Shown here one piece after another: positions 11,601 through 22,235 of a stretch of DNA of 64,000 nt (positions are counted from its first letter, which is position 1; every line of letters begins with the position of its first letter). The position numbers were made by a program, and so were the translations under genes. Where the stretch lies: assembly GCA_963989385.1 (NCBI GenBank), contig OZ022502.1, positions 46,059,454 through 46,123,453 of the forward strand, in the 5' to 3' direction. The notes under the pieces were generated by a model, which saw only the letters and a program-made list of their open reading frames with translations, had not been told where the DNA came from and made no database searches. The DNA is from Ctena decussata. Lineage: Eukaryota; Mollusca; Bivalvia; Lucinida; Lucinidae.

Positions 11601-14600
11601 CAGCCTGGGCATCCGCCCAGTCTGATCAGAGTCTTCGCTGTCCGCATGGAGGTAGCTTAGCCCCTTAGCTACCCTTTAAGCGCATAGCGAAGACTCTGAT
11701 CAGACTGGACAGATGACCATACTGATCTGAGTCTACGCTGGGCGCACAACCACATTGTTGGTTTTCTCGTGTCGCGGCTCATATGATGTTATTAGACGAA
11801 GTCTAATAAAATCATCATTGGCGCCAAAACTTGACTTGATCTCTGTATGGAAGAGAGCATATGTCATGGAATTGTTATTCACCTGTCAGAAGATTTAGTT
11901 ACATTAAAAATGTTATTATTTGCACTTTGCATTTAGTTTTAAATATGTTTTTCACTTTAACGCTGTAATGATTGATAGAGTTAAGCAGAACGCGAGAAAC
12001 GCAAATGCCGATGGCTTGAGAAAAAAATGATTCTATGGTGCGAAAAGTCTTTTGTGATAAAAAAGTAGTTCTTTTCCTTCCAAAGTTGCGTAAATTTACC
12101 GGAACGGACCTAATTACCGGGTCGGACCGGAACGGACCCTTATTATTCATATTTCCAGCCGATTTTTGAGATATTTGATACAATCTACACGCGCAGATTA
12201 ATTCAAGGCCCTACCTATGACTAACATGTCTTATCTTAACTTGCAACCCCTGATTTCATCCACCGACTTGATACATATAGCTCTACATATTTTCTATGGC
12301 TGAAATGTTGGTCATGATACTATGGAACAAAAATTCGGGAATTTTTGTGTTTTTCATTCGCTCCAAGTCTTGGAAGAAAGATGACCAGATTTTTGTATAA
12401 GATTATATGATTTTAAGATGAAACGCATATGCGTGGGGTATTAAGAGGCCTACCCATGGCGCAAAATACTCAAAGAGTATTTTGACTAATATCTCCAATT
12501 GATTTGCGCTAGATGGCATACAGAATATGTATTAATATTAAATAAGAGTTATTTAATAAAAAATATTACAAATATCTACTGAAGATAGGGGAAAACAGGT
12601 CCGTTCCGTTAATTCAGTTCATTCCGGTCCGTTCCGGTAAATTTACGCACCCGGCTGTACTGAACCGGGTAAAATACAGTACCGTAGCATCGGAAGCATA
12701 TCGGAATGTACCGAAGAATGTCAATAAACGGACCAGTTTGGTTTCTCGCCATAGTGGATAACCCCAATATAAGGATACTGCTATTCAATTATAATATCAG
12801 ACATGTGATACAGCTGAGAAGACAAATAGTGAGATTTTCCTCTACTTTTTTGTCAAATAGGGAGAATGATGAAACAAAGAAGGGACTTCTTGTATTTTGG
12901 TAGGGAGATCTGAAAATTCCAAATAGGGAGATGTACAAGACATATATGGGGAAATTCTGAAATTCCAAATAGGAAATGGGCAATTTCAACAGAAATAATA
13001 AAAAAAAATATTATTTGTTTCAAATATGTCTTCTTTCACTTCGTCTTATATCTTTTGTTTTAAGATATTTCTTGTTCTTCCTTATAACAAGAACGGTGGT
13101 ATCTGAAGAACACATTCTGAAATATCACACGCAGGATTTAAAATTTGTTTTCATAAAATAGAAACATCCAGAACAAATAACTGATTACGGCTTACAGAAA
13201 TCAATGATGTTAGATCTTCGACAGTTAAAGCAATGCCAGAAAAGAAACCCATTCCTTACTTTTCAATATATACTCCCAAAGATAAGGAACTGTAATAAGT
13301 ACCTATTTCACAGGAAAATGGACATATGCGAGACGTTTTGTGCAGTTTAAAATTCGTTACAGTAAAGGGTACATTAATCGAATAGATTTAAGTGTATACT
13401 CACCAAAGCAAAATTAATGGGCGGGGTATATAAATGTGTAACTGACAAAACTGCGCCCTCCGCAACTTATCTGCTAGAAGGCAACACATTGACATCTAAA
13501 TGCGGAACTCATTTCAAAGTCCATGGAAACATGTCATGTGACGTAAAAATATGACCTATGTAATGCAATGCAATGCGGAGGGTGTATATCATTGCAAAGA
13601 AGAGTTGCAGTGTGATAAAAGGAGCAAATATGTGACCCAGGAGCAAGGATGCTAAAAATGAGCAAACATGTTGATAGCTGCGTTAATACGTTGGAGTGAG
13701 TGAGTGAGTGAACTCGGGTTTAACGTCCCACCAACAACGAGGTCATATAAATACGGGACCTCGGTTTAAAGTCTCATCCGAAAGACCGGAGAAGCGGGGG
13801 ATCGATCTTGCGACCCCTGGATTGGTAGTCCGGAGTGTTATCCACTGCACTACAGCCGCTCCTAATACGTTGGATCAAAAGCTATTTAGGTGTGGTCTTG
13901 TGAGTGACAGGTATGGGCAGCCGTTCTCTTTATAAGTAGGATATTGAAACAGTTTATATGTACTTGCATTCGGTTTTGCCTCCCCCGCTTGTTGTTGTTT
14001 TTTTTATTCTTTGTTTATTTTTGCATATTTAGTGTTTTGTTTCCCCTTTTGATTATGTTACAAGCCTAACCAGCTACCATGTTATTCTTAGTATGTTTAT
14101 ATTAGCTCATACGTAACTTATGTTATCTGAGCTTTGAAAATAAAAGTATTTGTATTGTATTGTATATATCTCCCTGCCTACTCTATTTATAGGGATATTG
14201 TAAAGAAATGGCGAAAGAAAAAAAAATCGTCATCCATTAACTGAAACCATAAATAAACGGGGTTGACTAGCAGAGTTTTGTACACTTATTATTAACATAC
14301 AGGAAGTGTTTGTAATAGTAAAACCGCGGTTCAACATGCTTAAATATACAGCTGTATTTGGTGATCTGACGTTTATATATGTACCAAATGTATGCCTATA
14401 TTACAAAAAAGACATTCTAGACATAAGTTCGATTTAAGAGTCAGATTAAGTTAATCATTTGTATAAAAAATGTGAATCCAAAAGCTAACTCTAAACATGG
14501 TATAATTCAATATCTAAATTGTATATTTTAATCTTTTTCAGCTCTACCACCTGAACTCTACACGTTTTGGGAAGCTTACCCATGGCGGTTTGGACTAGGT

Positions 14601-16877
14601 TATTGCTATTTGAAAAGTTATATACAAGAAATGACGTCGTATGCCTCTGTGTTAACCATAGCTGCCTTCACAATTGAACGTTACTTGGCGATATGCCATC
14701 CCATGACGTCACAGATTCTAAACAGCCCTTCACGTGCAGTTAAATTGATAATTGTTCAGTGGATATTAGCTTGTGTTTGTGCTATTCCTTTTCCGTATTA
14801 TACAAGAACATTCTACGCGGTACATGATCCTGTTACGAAACTCCCGTATAAAAATTCGCTCATGTGTAACATTCCAAACGAGCATCGTGATACAATGACT
14901 TATTGGTTCCAGGTGTCAACGTTTGTGTTCTTTGTTTATCCAATGTCTGTTATAATTGTGATGTATATTCTTATTGGATGTCGACTTAAGAGAACAGATT
15001 TCGTGGCAGACAGAAATAATGTGGCAACAGCAAAAGCAAGAAAAGTTGTAGTAAAAATGTTGGGTAAGTCTTGTGCTTTTATTTTTATACCCCGCGACAC
15101 TTTAGTTGATATTTGGTGTCTGTCCGTCTGTCCATCCGTCCGTCCGTGCTCACCATTTCCGATCGATAACTAGAGTATTTATTCACGGATTTTTTTTTCA
15201 AATTTTGCATACATATTGTTAACGGAGATGAGTGGTATGTGATGTTAATGGGCAAATTCCCTCCATTTTTAACAAACTGAGATAAGAAACTTATACACCG
15301 AATTTAAGCTATATTAAATTTCCGCAATGTCCTAACCTTGATGCAAGATTGACGAAAGTACAACGTTCATATTTTTATCGATGTTATGGTGTGTATGCTC
15401 CCTCACACAATTGACATTTCTATGAAATTAGAAACACGAAAGAAATAACTGCACATGCCCCGACGTCTTTTGCGTTTCATTCCAGATGGCATGTAAACAA
15501 AAGCTTACAAGCGATGATGCAAGCTAGTGACATTAGATCAAGGTTGATACGACGTTTTTAAAACCGGTACTAGGGTGCGTGTTTAGTGTACAACATTACA
15601 TTGCTGCACATGAGCAGACTTACGTAAATCAAGGCTACTATTTTCGTTTCTCTTATGTTTTCCTTGCATCCAGAATATCTTCCTTCGGGATATATTTTAA
15701 ATTTTTTAGCTCACCGGAAATATATTGTGAAACTTTCAATTATTAAATATATGCGTGTAATAAGAAACGTGTCTTTACAGTTTAATGTTAAAATTGTAAT
15801 TTGTATTTCAGTTGCTGTTGTTGTAGCCTTCTTTGTCTGCTGGGCGCCATTTCATGCTCAAAGGTTGATGACCATATACATCAAGGACTGGACTCCTGAA
15901 CTAATAGAAGTGCAGAATATAATCTTTCACATATCGGGTAAGGCTGCGGAATGATTCCTATTATAACTATACACGAATCAATGTAAATATCCGTTACTGC
16001 TACAGAGTCAGAGAATAAGGACATGCATCGAAGTATCCGTTACCAAATTGGCTTTCAGTGTGCCAATATAATATTTGCGTTAGTTACCCAGCAATGTTTT
16101 CTTTTTCTTATATCAGTTGATTTATTTAAATGTTTTATGCGTTGAAAGCAGAATAGCTTTTACTTTGCTGTGATGGATTACTACTCTGTTTTAATTTCAA
16201 TTCGTGGGGAAGTTTGAAACGAAAGTGATTTAACGCTGTTCAGATGCAATTACATTAGGACCGTGCAAATATTAGTGTTGTAACGATTTCTTGGAGAGTG
16301 AAGTTGCAATATAAAAATGTATAATGTATTGTTTCATTATCGACAAAAATGACAAGGATTGATTTATTTAGCGTTGTCTAGATGGCAATTAATTTCCAAA
16401 TTTAAGGCATCGCAGTCAGCCCAATATTAATGCATACTCCACGTATTTCTTTATATATTTCAAAATTGAGATTTTCACATCATCTAGCGAGTAAAATCTG
16501 ATAAAATTGAATAAGTACAAGATAAAATATATAAAAATAACGTTTTTTTTTGTTACAACAACAACAACAACAAAAAAGCTTGATATTGTAGTGCGATTGT
16601 GTTACGCCATTTTTTTCCTTTCTTTGTTTCAGGTGTATTATACTTCATAAGTTCGACTGTGAATCCGATTCTTTATAATGCGATGTCAAGAAAATACCGG
16701 AGAGCCTTTGTCCGCACTATCTTTCCCTGCAGAGGACGGGAAGCCCCAACGTCATCGGCAAGCATTAGCCCTGGGAGTAAATCCTCACCTTACGCCTACA
16801 ATAAACTGTATATAAGACAGCACACAAAAGTGTCAGTGATGAACGATTCTGAAGTTGTAAATAGCAGTCTTTTGTAG
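2349..16877 (+). CDS. Neuromedin-U / PRXamide (pyrokinin, CAPA) receptor-like GPCR, four exons
   Basis: Predicted seven-transmembrane neuropeptide receptor of the plasma membrane, likely coupled to G proteins. Coding exons 2349-2631, 14542-15063, 15812-15937 and 16633-16877 join to 1176 nt (391 residues plus stop) with no frameshift. Landmarks by residue: N-glycosylation sequons NIS, NES and NVS near the N-terminus; TM1 GLVGN (N60); TM2 LAVSD (D88); disulfide cysteines C116 and C203; ERY in place of DRY at 140-142, followed by LAICHP; TM6 FFVCWAPFH (275-283); TM7 NPILY (321-325). The stretches LPPELYTFWEAYPW, SYIQEMTSYASVLTI and FHISGVLYFISSTVNPILYN are characteristic of the NMU/pyrokinin receptor family. 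The start is the first in-frame ATG after a TAG at 2325 and has A at -3 and G at +4. A further 5' coding exon cannot be excluded. The ligand is inferred as an amidated PRX-type peptide. Ghrelin/motilin/neurotensin receptors are related alternatives but fit less well. Confidence 0.92.
2728..2751. repeat. (TTTA)n microsatellite
   Basis: About six uninterrupted TTTA units just inside intron 1. Confidence 0.8.
2752..4360. other. Intron 1, no feature recognised
   Basis: AT-rich intronic sequence; a poly-A tract lies at about 4319-4336. Nothing coding or clearly repetitive was seen. Confidence 0.5.
4370..5753 (+). repeat. 146-bp tandem array ending in a GACGCC hexamer tract
   Basis: About eight units. 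The anchor GTGACCTTG (first two copies degenerate) falls at about 4490, 4642, 4793, 4938, 5084, 5230, 5376 and 5533, so the well-conserved units are 145-146 bp and the last is about 157 bp through a small insertion. Each conserved unit has GTGACCTTG ... CAAGGTCAC as a short inverted pair, then 'aatcagctcttaa', 'gatgtatccatgcaagttt' and 'ttggttcatgagatat'-type segments. The array ends in (GACGCC)n at about 5665-5700 and a GGTGGGGGGACATAAC terminus. Units degrade towards the 5' end. Confidence 0.9.
6469..6615 (+). repeat. 74-bp direct duplication (two copies)
   Basis: AGTGACAGCTC ... GCACGTGAAATCTACA starts at 6469 and again at 6543, with partial divergence between the copies. Confidence 0.65.
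6616..10408. other. Intron 1, no gene or clear repeat
   Basis: AT-rich, with short ORFs only. Full palindromic CRE motifs TGACGTCA occur at 8208 and 9256. No coding evidence. Confidence 0.5.
10414..10696. mobile_element. 283-bp MITE with 5-bp target-site duplication
   Basis: Perfect terminal inverted repeats begin CACAGGGTATAAACCAGTCC, and imperfect complementarity runs most of the way to the centre (CTTCCTGCAGAGAC, GCTTCCGCCGAGA and their complements). GTCCT flanks both ends (10409-10413 and 10697-10701). There is no coding capacity, and the superfamily is not assigned. Confidence 0.8.
10765..11060 (+). mobile_element. SINE-like retroposon copy, plus orientation
   Basis: The same element recurs inverted at 60320-60545. 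Shared blocks include TAACTTCCAGTGCCGGGGCG, GCGGGTGGGGGTTGTTTGGA, a CT-rich stretch and GACTGAAATACTGTCTCAAA, with a tail GGGCCGTTAAACCTAAAACA followed by short A/C-rich repeats. The tail resembles SINE/LINE 3' tails of other molluscs. No clear tRNA head was confirmed. Confidence 0.7.
11541..11787. mobile_element. MITE family A, copy 1 (about 246 bp)
   Basis: Long TIRs, ATGAGCCGCGACA...AAAACCAACAA...GTGGTTGTGCGCCCAGCG and reverse complement, surround a core rich in CTGATCAGA motifs. Other copies lie at 24571-24751, 25762-25810 plus 28428-28618 (split), 45808-46051 and 51411-51663. Confidence 0.85.
12087..12649. mobile_element. 563-bp element with perfect 24-bp TIRs
   Basis: TGCGTAAATTTACCGGAACG (continuing GACC) at 12087-12110 is exactly reverse-complemented at 12626-12649. 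Subterminal GGTCCGTTCC/GGAACGGACC motifs recur inside both ends. No transposase remnant and no obvious target-site duplication. Likely a non-autonomous DNA transposon of unassigned type. Confidence 0.75.
13694..13864 (-). mobile_element. tRNA-derived SINE, minus strand
   Basis: Read on the minus strand, a tRNA-like head has an A box (TAGTGCAGTGGATAA) and a B-box-like segment (AGATCGATCCC). It is followed by a body and a tail GGACGTTAAACCCGAGTTCA ending in (CACT)n. Length about 170 bp. It sits in intron 1 opposite to the gene. Confidence 0.8.
14542..15063 (+). CDS. GPCR exon 2 (ECL1 to the start of TM6)
   Basis: The acceptor is a pyrimidine-rich tract ending CAG at 14541. The exon finishes codon 95 and runs to the first base of codon 269, ending at a G|GTAAGT donor (GT at 15064). 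It carries ECL1 with LPPELYTFW, the TM3 cysteine C116, ERY/LAICHP at the end of TM3, TM4, ECL2 with C203, TM5 (about 217-241) and the third intracellular loop ending KARKVVVKML. The reading frame stays open 110 nt into the intron, but that tail is low-complexity intronic repeat. Confidence 0.92.
15116..15149 (+). repeat. (TCTG/TCCG) simple repeat in intron 2
   Basis: Short CTGTCCGTCTGTCCATCCGT-type tract within a longer degenerate bivalve-type repeat that begins ATACCCCGCGACA at about 15088. A related tract is at 54000-54035. Confidence 0.6.
15812..15937 (+). CDS. GPCR exon 3 (TM6 and ECL3)
   Basis: The acceptor ends TTTCAG at 15811. The exon encodes residues 269-310 with the TM6 signature FxxCWAPFH, then ECL3 and the start of TM7 (FHIS). 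The donor GT is at 15938 (G|GTAAGG), again phase 1. It is short (126 nt), so an ORF-only annotation would easily miss its true borders. Confidence 0.9.
15938..16632. other. Intron 3, nothing recognised
   Basis: AT-rich, with a (CAA)n run at about 16555-16573. Intron 2 (15064-15811) likewise holds only the simple repeat noted above. Confidence 0.6.
16633..16877 (+). CDS. GPCR exon 4 (TM7 and cytoplasmic tail, stop)
   Basis: The acceptor ends TTTCAG at 16632. The exon encodes residues 311-391: TM7 with STVNPILYN, the basic helix-8 region SRKYRRAF, a cysteine at residue 343 that could be palmitoylated, and a Ser/Thr-rich tail suited to arrestin/kinase regulation. It ends with TAG at 16875-16877. 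Confidence 0.92.
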
Positions 16878-17172
16878 AAATTAAACAAAAAATATAAACA
16901 AAACTGGTCAGTATTTTAAATCGATGTTTGACATGCTGTTAATACAAACTGGATTGCAAGAGTGGCAAACGTGATTATGAATATTCATTGATGCGCTTAT
17001 ACTTGGGAGATGGACATCCCGATTAAAAAAGTGTGCTTATGAACGTTTGACTGTGTAATTGACTGCTGAAGGTATTATTATTGCATAATCAACGGATCAA
17101 ATGAAGAGACTGTCGCGCGCACACAAGCTCACAATATACTGCCGTGCTAGAGCGAACATCATGCATTTACAA

Positions 17173-17178
17173 AAATAA
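17173..17178 (+). promoter_or_regulatory. Possible polyadenylation signal for the GPCR
   Basis: AATAAA lies about 300 nt after the receptor stop codon and fits a short 3'UTR. An earlier ATTAAA occurs at about 16881. Neither has transcript support here. Confidence 0.3.
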
Positions 17179-17234
17179 AATAACTTTGTTTGTCGGGAGA
17201 AAATCATCGGTGATATCACAATTTATAGATTTTC

Positions 17235-18020
17235 AGGGATGAGTCATTTGATGTGTGTGTCTGGGGGTACATTCAGGGGAGGTAGAATGTTTGTGTGATC
17301 TTCTTGGAGGGAGCGGGGTCGGAAAACAATTAGCCTGGATGCGGGGGAGGGGTCATATATATTATGAGGTGGGGTCAAAATTCTTCCAACAGTCTTCATT
17401 TTTTAAAACAAATGTATCAGTAAGCGGGGTAGGGTGGGGGGGAGAGGGGGCTTCCCCCCCCCCCCCTAGACACCCCTTTATTCCTACATTTCAAGACTCT
17501 GTTCTTTTCCCCTTCTAACTTGTAAAAGACATTTACGAAAAAAACAACACACGCACGACTTGGGCTGTTTCATTTCCTCCCAAAAATATTTGATTCATTT
17601 ATTTGCTAGTAAAGAGTATATCCATAAAATCATCTTGCGCAGATGATTTTGCACTCAAGTAAATTAATGTCTGTGTGTGTGGTATCAAATCTCTAGATGC
17701 CACGAAATCAGCAATACTACTGTGGCTGCTGGCGGCGCAGCCCCAAGACCCCTCTTAATATTAGTACTTATTATTATTATGATCGAGGTCAGTCTGACAT
17801 AAAATAGGTTCTATGGTGTGTGTGTGTGTGTGTGTAGAGTTGATGGAGATGGGATGATGGGGTAGTGGGGTGGGATGGGGAGGTCACAAACTTTGCTGTC
17901 ACCTATCTGGGGCGTGTGGGAGTCGAAACATATCTGAAGAGACTGGTCTGTGTGTATGTGTGTGTGTGTGGCGGGGGAGGGGGATGCGCAAAAATTTGAT
18001 GACTCAAATGCAAAATGTAC
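17235..18020. repeat. Low-complexity G-rich, poly-C and (TG)n tracts
   Basis: G-runs at about 17427-17450 abut a C13-14 run at about 17454-17466. (TG)n tracts lie at about 17816-17834 and 17949-17970, and spaced G-runs at about 17856-17882 could form G-quadruplexes. ORFs here are low-complexity artefacts. Confidence 0.7.
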
Positions 18021-18059
18021 CCGGCCCCCACCGGATAGTAAATGACTCATCCCTTCAAC

Positions 18060-19800
18060 AAACTTAGTGTTGCAAACTTATGCGAAATTCTATTGGAAAG
18101 AAACCCGATGAGAACCACGCTGACCGGTGTTGATCCAGTTTTCTATTCTCGGCATATACCGAGCGAACTTGAAAACGCAATATAAAGATGCCAGTTTGTA
18201 GCTCACACAATGACACGGTTTTACTTTTTTAAATTATTACAATACTATCGTTGTGCCAGGCAGTAACAACAAATAAAATTATGTAAAGTTATGAATCTGA
18301 TACTGTTTGCTAACAGAGTTATCCTACTTTATGCAATTTTAGCATATCTTGCTATATGCCATGTATGCGCATGCGCAGATGCACGGTTCTTAGCTGTTTT
18401 ACGTTTTGCATCCAGTGATAGAAAAGCCTAAAAAATCATAAGCGTAAAGTGGAAAAATATTACATAAAAGCCTTTACTTTCAAAATTGCAAAATCCCATA
18501 GCTTTTTAATTTGTCATTTTTAGAAGTTCTGCCTGCTGCTGGAAGTGCATTAATTTACAACCTGTACTTTCTACGGGTCAATCAACTACTGCAACATTTC
18601 GTTGTTGGAGGAGATTCAGAAACGTTCCGTTATCTCAAAATAATAAAAAGACAAAGGATCAAAGTATTTTCTTCACAGACGGCGGCTCAGTTGATCGTTG
18701 TCACAAAATTTATTTATAACGGTACCTGTCAGCTACATTATAACGATTTCCGCGGCGGTCACTTTGCTAGCTAGCGGTTCACGCCACAAATCTAGTTACC
18801 ACGCCCTTTACTGAGCGGGTTTAATACAGTTATAATTGAATCAAAGAAATCAGTTTTTCGACGGAATGTTTGATCTGACAGTTGACCGTAACAGATTTTC
18901 ATTGCCTTTAGAAGGATGTTTGTTGCAGTAGATACTTTATGCGTAGTATCTTTAATTTGAAAGAAACTTGAGCTCATAAGTGAGGAACTCACAAGTTAAT
19001 TTGTTATGAGAAATTGCATTCTTCATCCTTTCTTATTGTGTTTTACAAGAAATAGCAAGAAAATGAGAGCTCGTTCAATTTGAAATAAAACGGCTTTAAC
19101 AGATATCCATTAGTTTTTCGGCTTTGTGCATGTATGGTATTTTAAAACGTGTTCCTATTCATTAAGTTGTCTGGTTCCATTAAACATTTAAAGTTATGAC
19201 GACGTGTAGCGTTTTCTCGTTTGATCAGTAAACATATTACTATGGAATTGTCAGGTGCGCTCTAGCACGGAATTATAAACCATACGCAGCAGTATTGGAA
19301 AACAATCTGAAAGAAAATGATATTTTAGGAATGGAAGATACTGACGGTCTATGAGACATAACAAAGTTTTTAAAATTTAAGTACTTATGTAACGTGATGT
19401 CATTCAGCAGATATGTTATGGCGACAAAGGCTTAAAAAAAGAATATTTTTCACTTTTGGAATACTGCTTTGTTAACAAGTTAACTATCAGATTAAGTCAT
19501 TGATGTCACGTTCAATTTAACGCATTTTGTGATTCATAATACATATATCATATTTATACGTGTTTCCTCTTTTAATAGTTCTTTCACGTGAGCACTATTA
19601 ATATGACCAAGCAACGGAAATAGCTGAAAGACAAAGCTACCAAAGAATCTAGATTATTTAGTCTTGCTGTTTGCTGTGTATTACTTTATTCCGTTTGAAC
19701 GAATTGTAAACGTCTTAGTTTGTTAATCCATCGCACAACAAAGACATAAAGGGATATAGGGATTGTTGCTTACATACGAAAACATGTCAAAGATGTTAAT
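18060..19800. other. Intergenic, nothing recognised
   Basis: AT-rich with short unsupported ORFs only. Confidence 0.5.
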
Positions 19801-19809
19801 TTCAGGCAA

Positions 19810-20650
19810 AAGAAACTTTGTCATTTCTCTAGCGCCTTGGCTTATTGACATATTTTGACATATCTTCACAAAAATGTTAAGTGTGATAATGTCCTACACA
19901 AGTTTCAACGTTTCAGGGACTGGGTCACGGTCACTGGATCTGACGCTTTTTGTAGGAAAGCTTTGTCATCGCTCTAGCGCCTTAATTTATAAGCTGTTTT
20001 TTTTTTTTTATCAATTCATTCAAATGTAAAGGATGACAATATATTTGACAAGTTTGCGTTTTATCGTTGTCGGGTCAACGTCAAGGTCACAGTTTCTATG
20101 TTTATAAAATAATTCTCATCGATTAAACGCCCTCATTTATGGACCGATTTTCATATAACTTCATACAAATGTTGAGTGCTGTTATTCATGGACCGATTCT
20201 GATTTCACACAAATGTTTAGTAAAATATATATCTTCAACGAGTTCGAGTTTCAGCATTCTATTGTGAGGGTCAAAGTCTCAGTTGCTGTTTTTAGAAAAA
20301 AAATATCATGCTCTAGCGCCTTTATTTATACACCGATTTTGATATAACTTCAAATAAAAGTCTGATATAACTTCATACAAATATTAATTATGTCAACACT
20401 ATCGTCATGTTCGAGTATCAGGGTTCTAGGTTATGTTCAATGTCAAATGGTACTTTAAGCTCAACATTTTCATCCCTCTAGTGGCCTCATTCAGGGATCA
20501 GTTTTAATATAATTTCACCACAAATGTTAGTACGATCACATCTTGGACAAGTTTGCTTTTCAGGACTCTATATGCAAGATCAGGGTTATAGGTTTAAGAA
20601 AAACGTTTTCATTGCTCTACTACCTTCAGCTATGTATGGAGTTTGATATA
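19810..20650 (-). repeat. Degenerate tandem array, inverted relative to 22500-23210
   Basis: CTCTAGCGCC-type anchors at 19827, 19972, 20122, 20311, 20476 and 20615 give spacings of 145, 150, 189, 165 and 139 bp. CATCGCTCTAGCGCC is the reverse complement of GGCGCTAGAGCGATG in the 22.5-kb array, so this is an older antisense copy of the same family. Confidence 0.75.
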
Positions 20651-20921
20651 GTATCACGGGAAATTATTGAGTTTGATTTTTCACGGTCTGTTAATCATAG
20701 TTGTTTTAGTTTATCATATTCATTATGGAATATTCAGAAAAGAACATTTTGTTTTACCAGTATCTTTAATATATTATGTAAATTGGTTTGAACAAGAGGT
20801 CGAAGAACGAAAAAAAACAACAACAAATTTTCGAATACGTTTTAGAAGCATACGCCTAATGGAAGAATTCCCTCCTTCGAGCAAGCTCATTCTGATTTGT
20901 GTTCAATTTCCTTAAACAACA

Positions 20922-20990
20922 GATGGTTGACCAGGGGTTTGGCTGATGTTTGACCAGGGGTTTGGCTGATGGTTGACCAGGGGTTTGGCT
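20922..20990 (+). repeat. 23-bp minisatellite, three units
   Basis: Unit GATGGTTGACCAGGGGTTTG(GCT), three near-identical copies (one G to T change). Confidence 0.9.
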
Positions 20991-21463
20991 ATGTTTTATA
21001 TAATTTTCAAGTCTTGGGGTGGTAATTATTTTTTTTTGAACAATTGAAATTGGCATAGACACTATAGCGGCAAAAACGTATAAATTTTGGGCGATGAAAC
21101 ATCCAAGACATAGTGAATTGAATATTTAACAAGACTGATCTTATTTTCTGATATAGTATATATTACACATAAGTTATTAATGCTTACAATTGCTGAGTTC
21201 TGCTTACGTGTCAATCTGGGGTTTTATTCAGTGACTTCATATAGTTTCCCACCCGACTGAAAACTGAACATTTTTCTCAAAAGTTGGTGACATTGGTAAA
21301 GTTGGGACTTCCTCTTTAAGAAAACACCAAGCCTTCACGCCGGTGTTGCTATGGAAAGAGAGGTTTGATATGACATACATCTTTACAACCAAAGCAGTTC
21401 TGCTTTAAATATTGGAGAGAAAAAAATGTGTTTACACCTGAGGCCGTTGACATAACTACAAGA

Positions 21464-21684
21464 GACCTGGCCTCGAGGTTATAAAACTCTTTTCATGCTC
21501 AACTCAGCTGAACACGAACATTTACCTGCTAATAAATAGCAAATAACTAATAGTATATTTACTATAGTATAGTGGTTTTCATGCTCCGTTTAGCTGAGTA
21601 TGAACGTTTCTCTTATCAGCAGAGAAAATTTCATGCTCAGCTGAGTAGAGCACGAACAAAGTTTTATAACCTCTGGGCCTGGCC
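21464..21684. mobile_element. Foldback element, arms about 55 bp
   Basis: GAGGTTATAAAACTCTTTTC...GCTCAACTCAGCTGAACACGA on the left pairs with GCTCAGCTGAGTAGAGCACG...GTTTTATAACCTCTGGG on the right. The outer end GTTTTATAACCTC is shared with the foldback at 39542-39657, which suggests one family. Confidence 0.7.
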
Positions 21685-22235
21685 GTTCATTTTTAGGAAG
21701 ACGCCTGCGCTTTAATGTTGTTAACATAACCCATAGTTAACCCATGAAGGTGGGAGCGTCTGAATTCATATAAAGACGTCACTTTGCCCACTGCCCATAA
21801 TCTAAACGAGCAGACTAAAAAGGTCAGGGCAATCTGGCCTGTTCCTACCTACAATGAAACTCGCTAATCCAAATGTTGTACCAAGCCAAGGACGCCTCTC
21901 CCATGTCTTAACATCTGGCTGTTGCAATCACCCTTCTCGGGTTTTGTAGAGGCCTAACAAATCTTAGGTGGATTGAACGGCTAAGGACACAATATATCCA
22001 TCCTAACATTGCATCAGAGACCGAGAAACTCATAGATTGGCAACCTTCCGCGTTGAGAAGCCCCATCTGCCCTCAAGAATAGGTAGTACTGGACTACATG
22101 TTACCCGATGCAGGCTCGACCTACCTATCGTGTGGATTATGAGTCCAGAGTGTTCGATCAACTGCCAGTACTACTGGACCTTCTGACGTGTCGAAATTGC
22201 ATAATGCATCTACTCAAAAAATAAAAGAAAAAAAC

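Noticed and set aside
15064..15173. Receptor frame continuing past exon 2
   Set aside because: The added residues come from intronic simple repeat, and a consensus GTAAGT donor plus the TM6 exon at 15812 show splicing.
17255..18067. Small ORFs over G-rich and TG repeats
   Set aside because: Low-complexity translations with no conserved residues.
18511..18774. 87-residue ORF on the plus strand
   Set aside because: No ATG-context, splice or family support, and composition like the surrounding AT-rich sequence.
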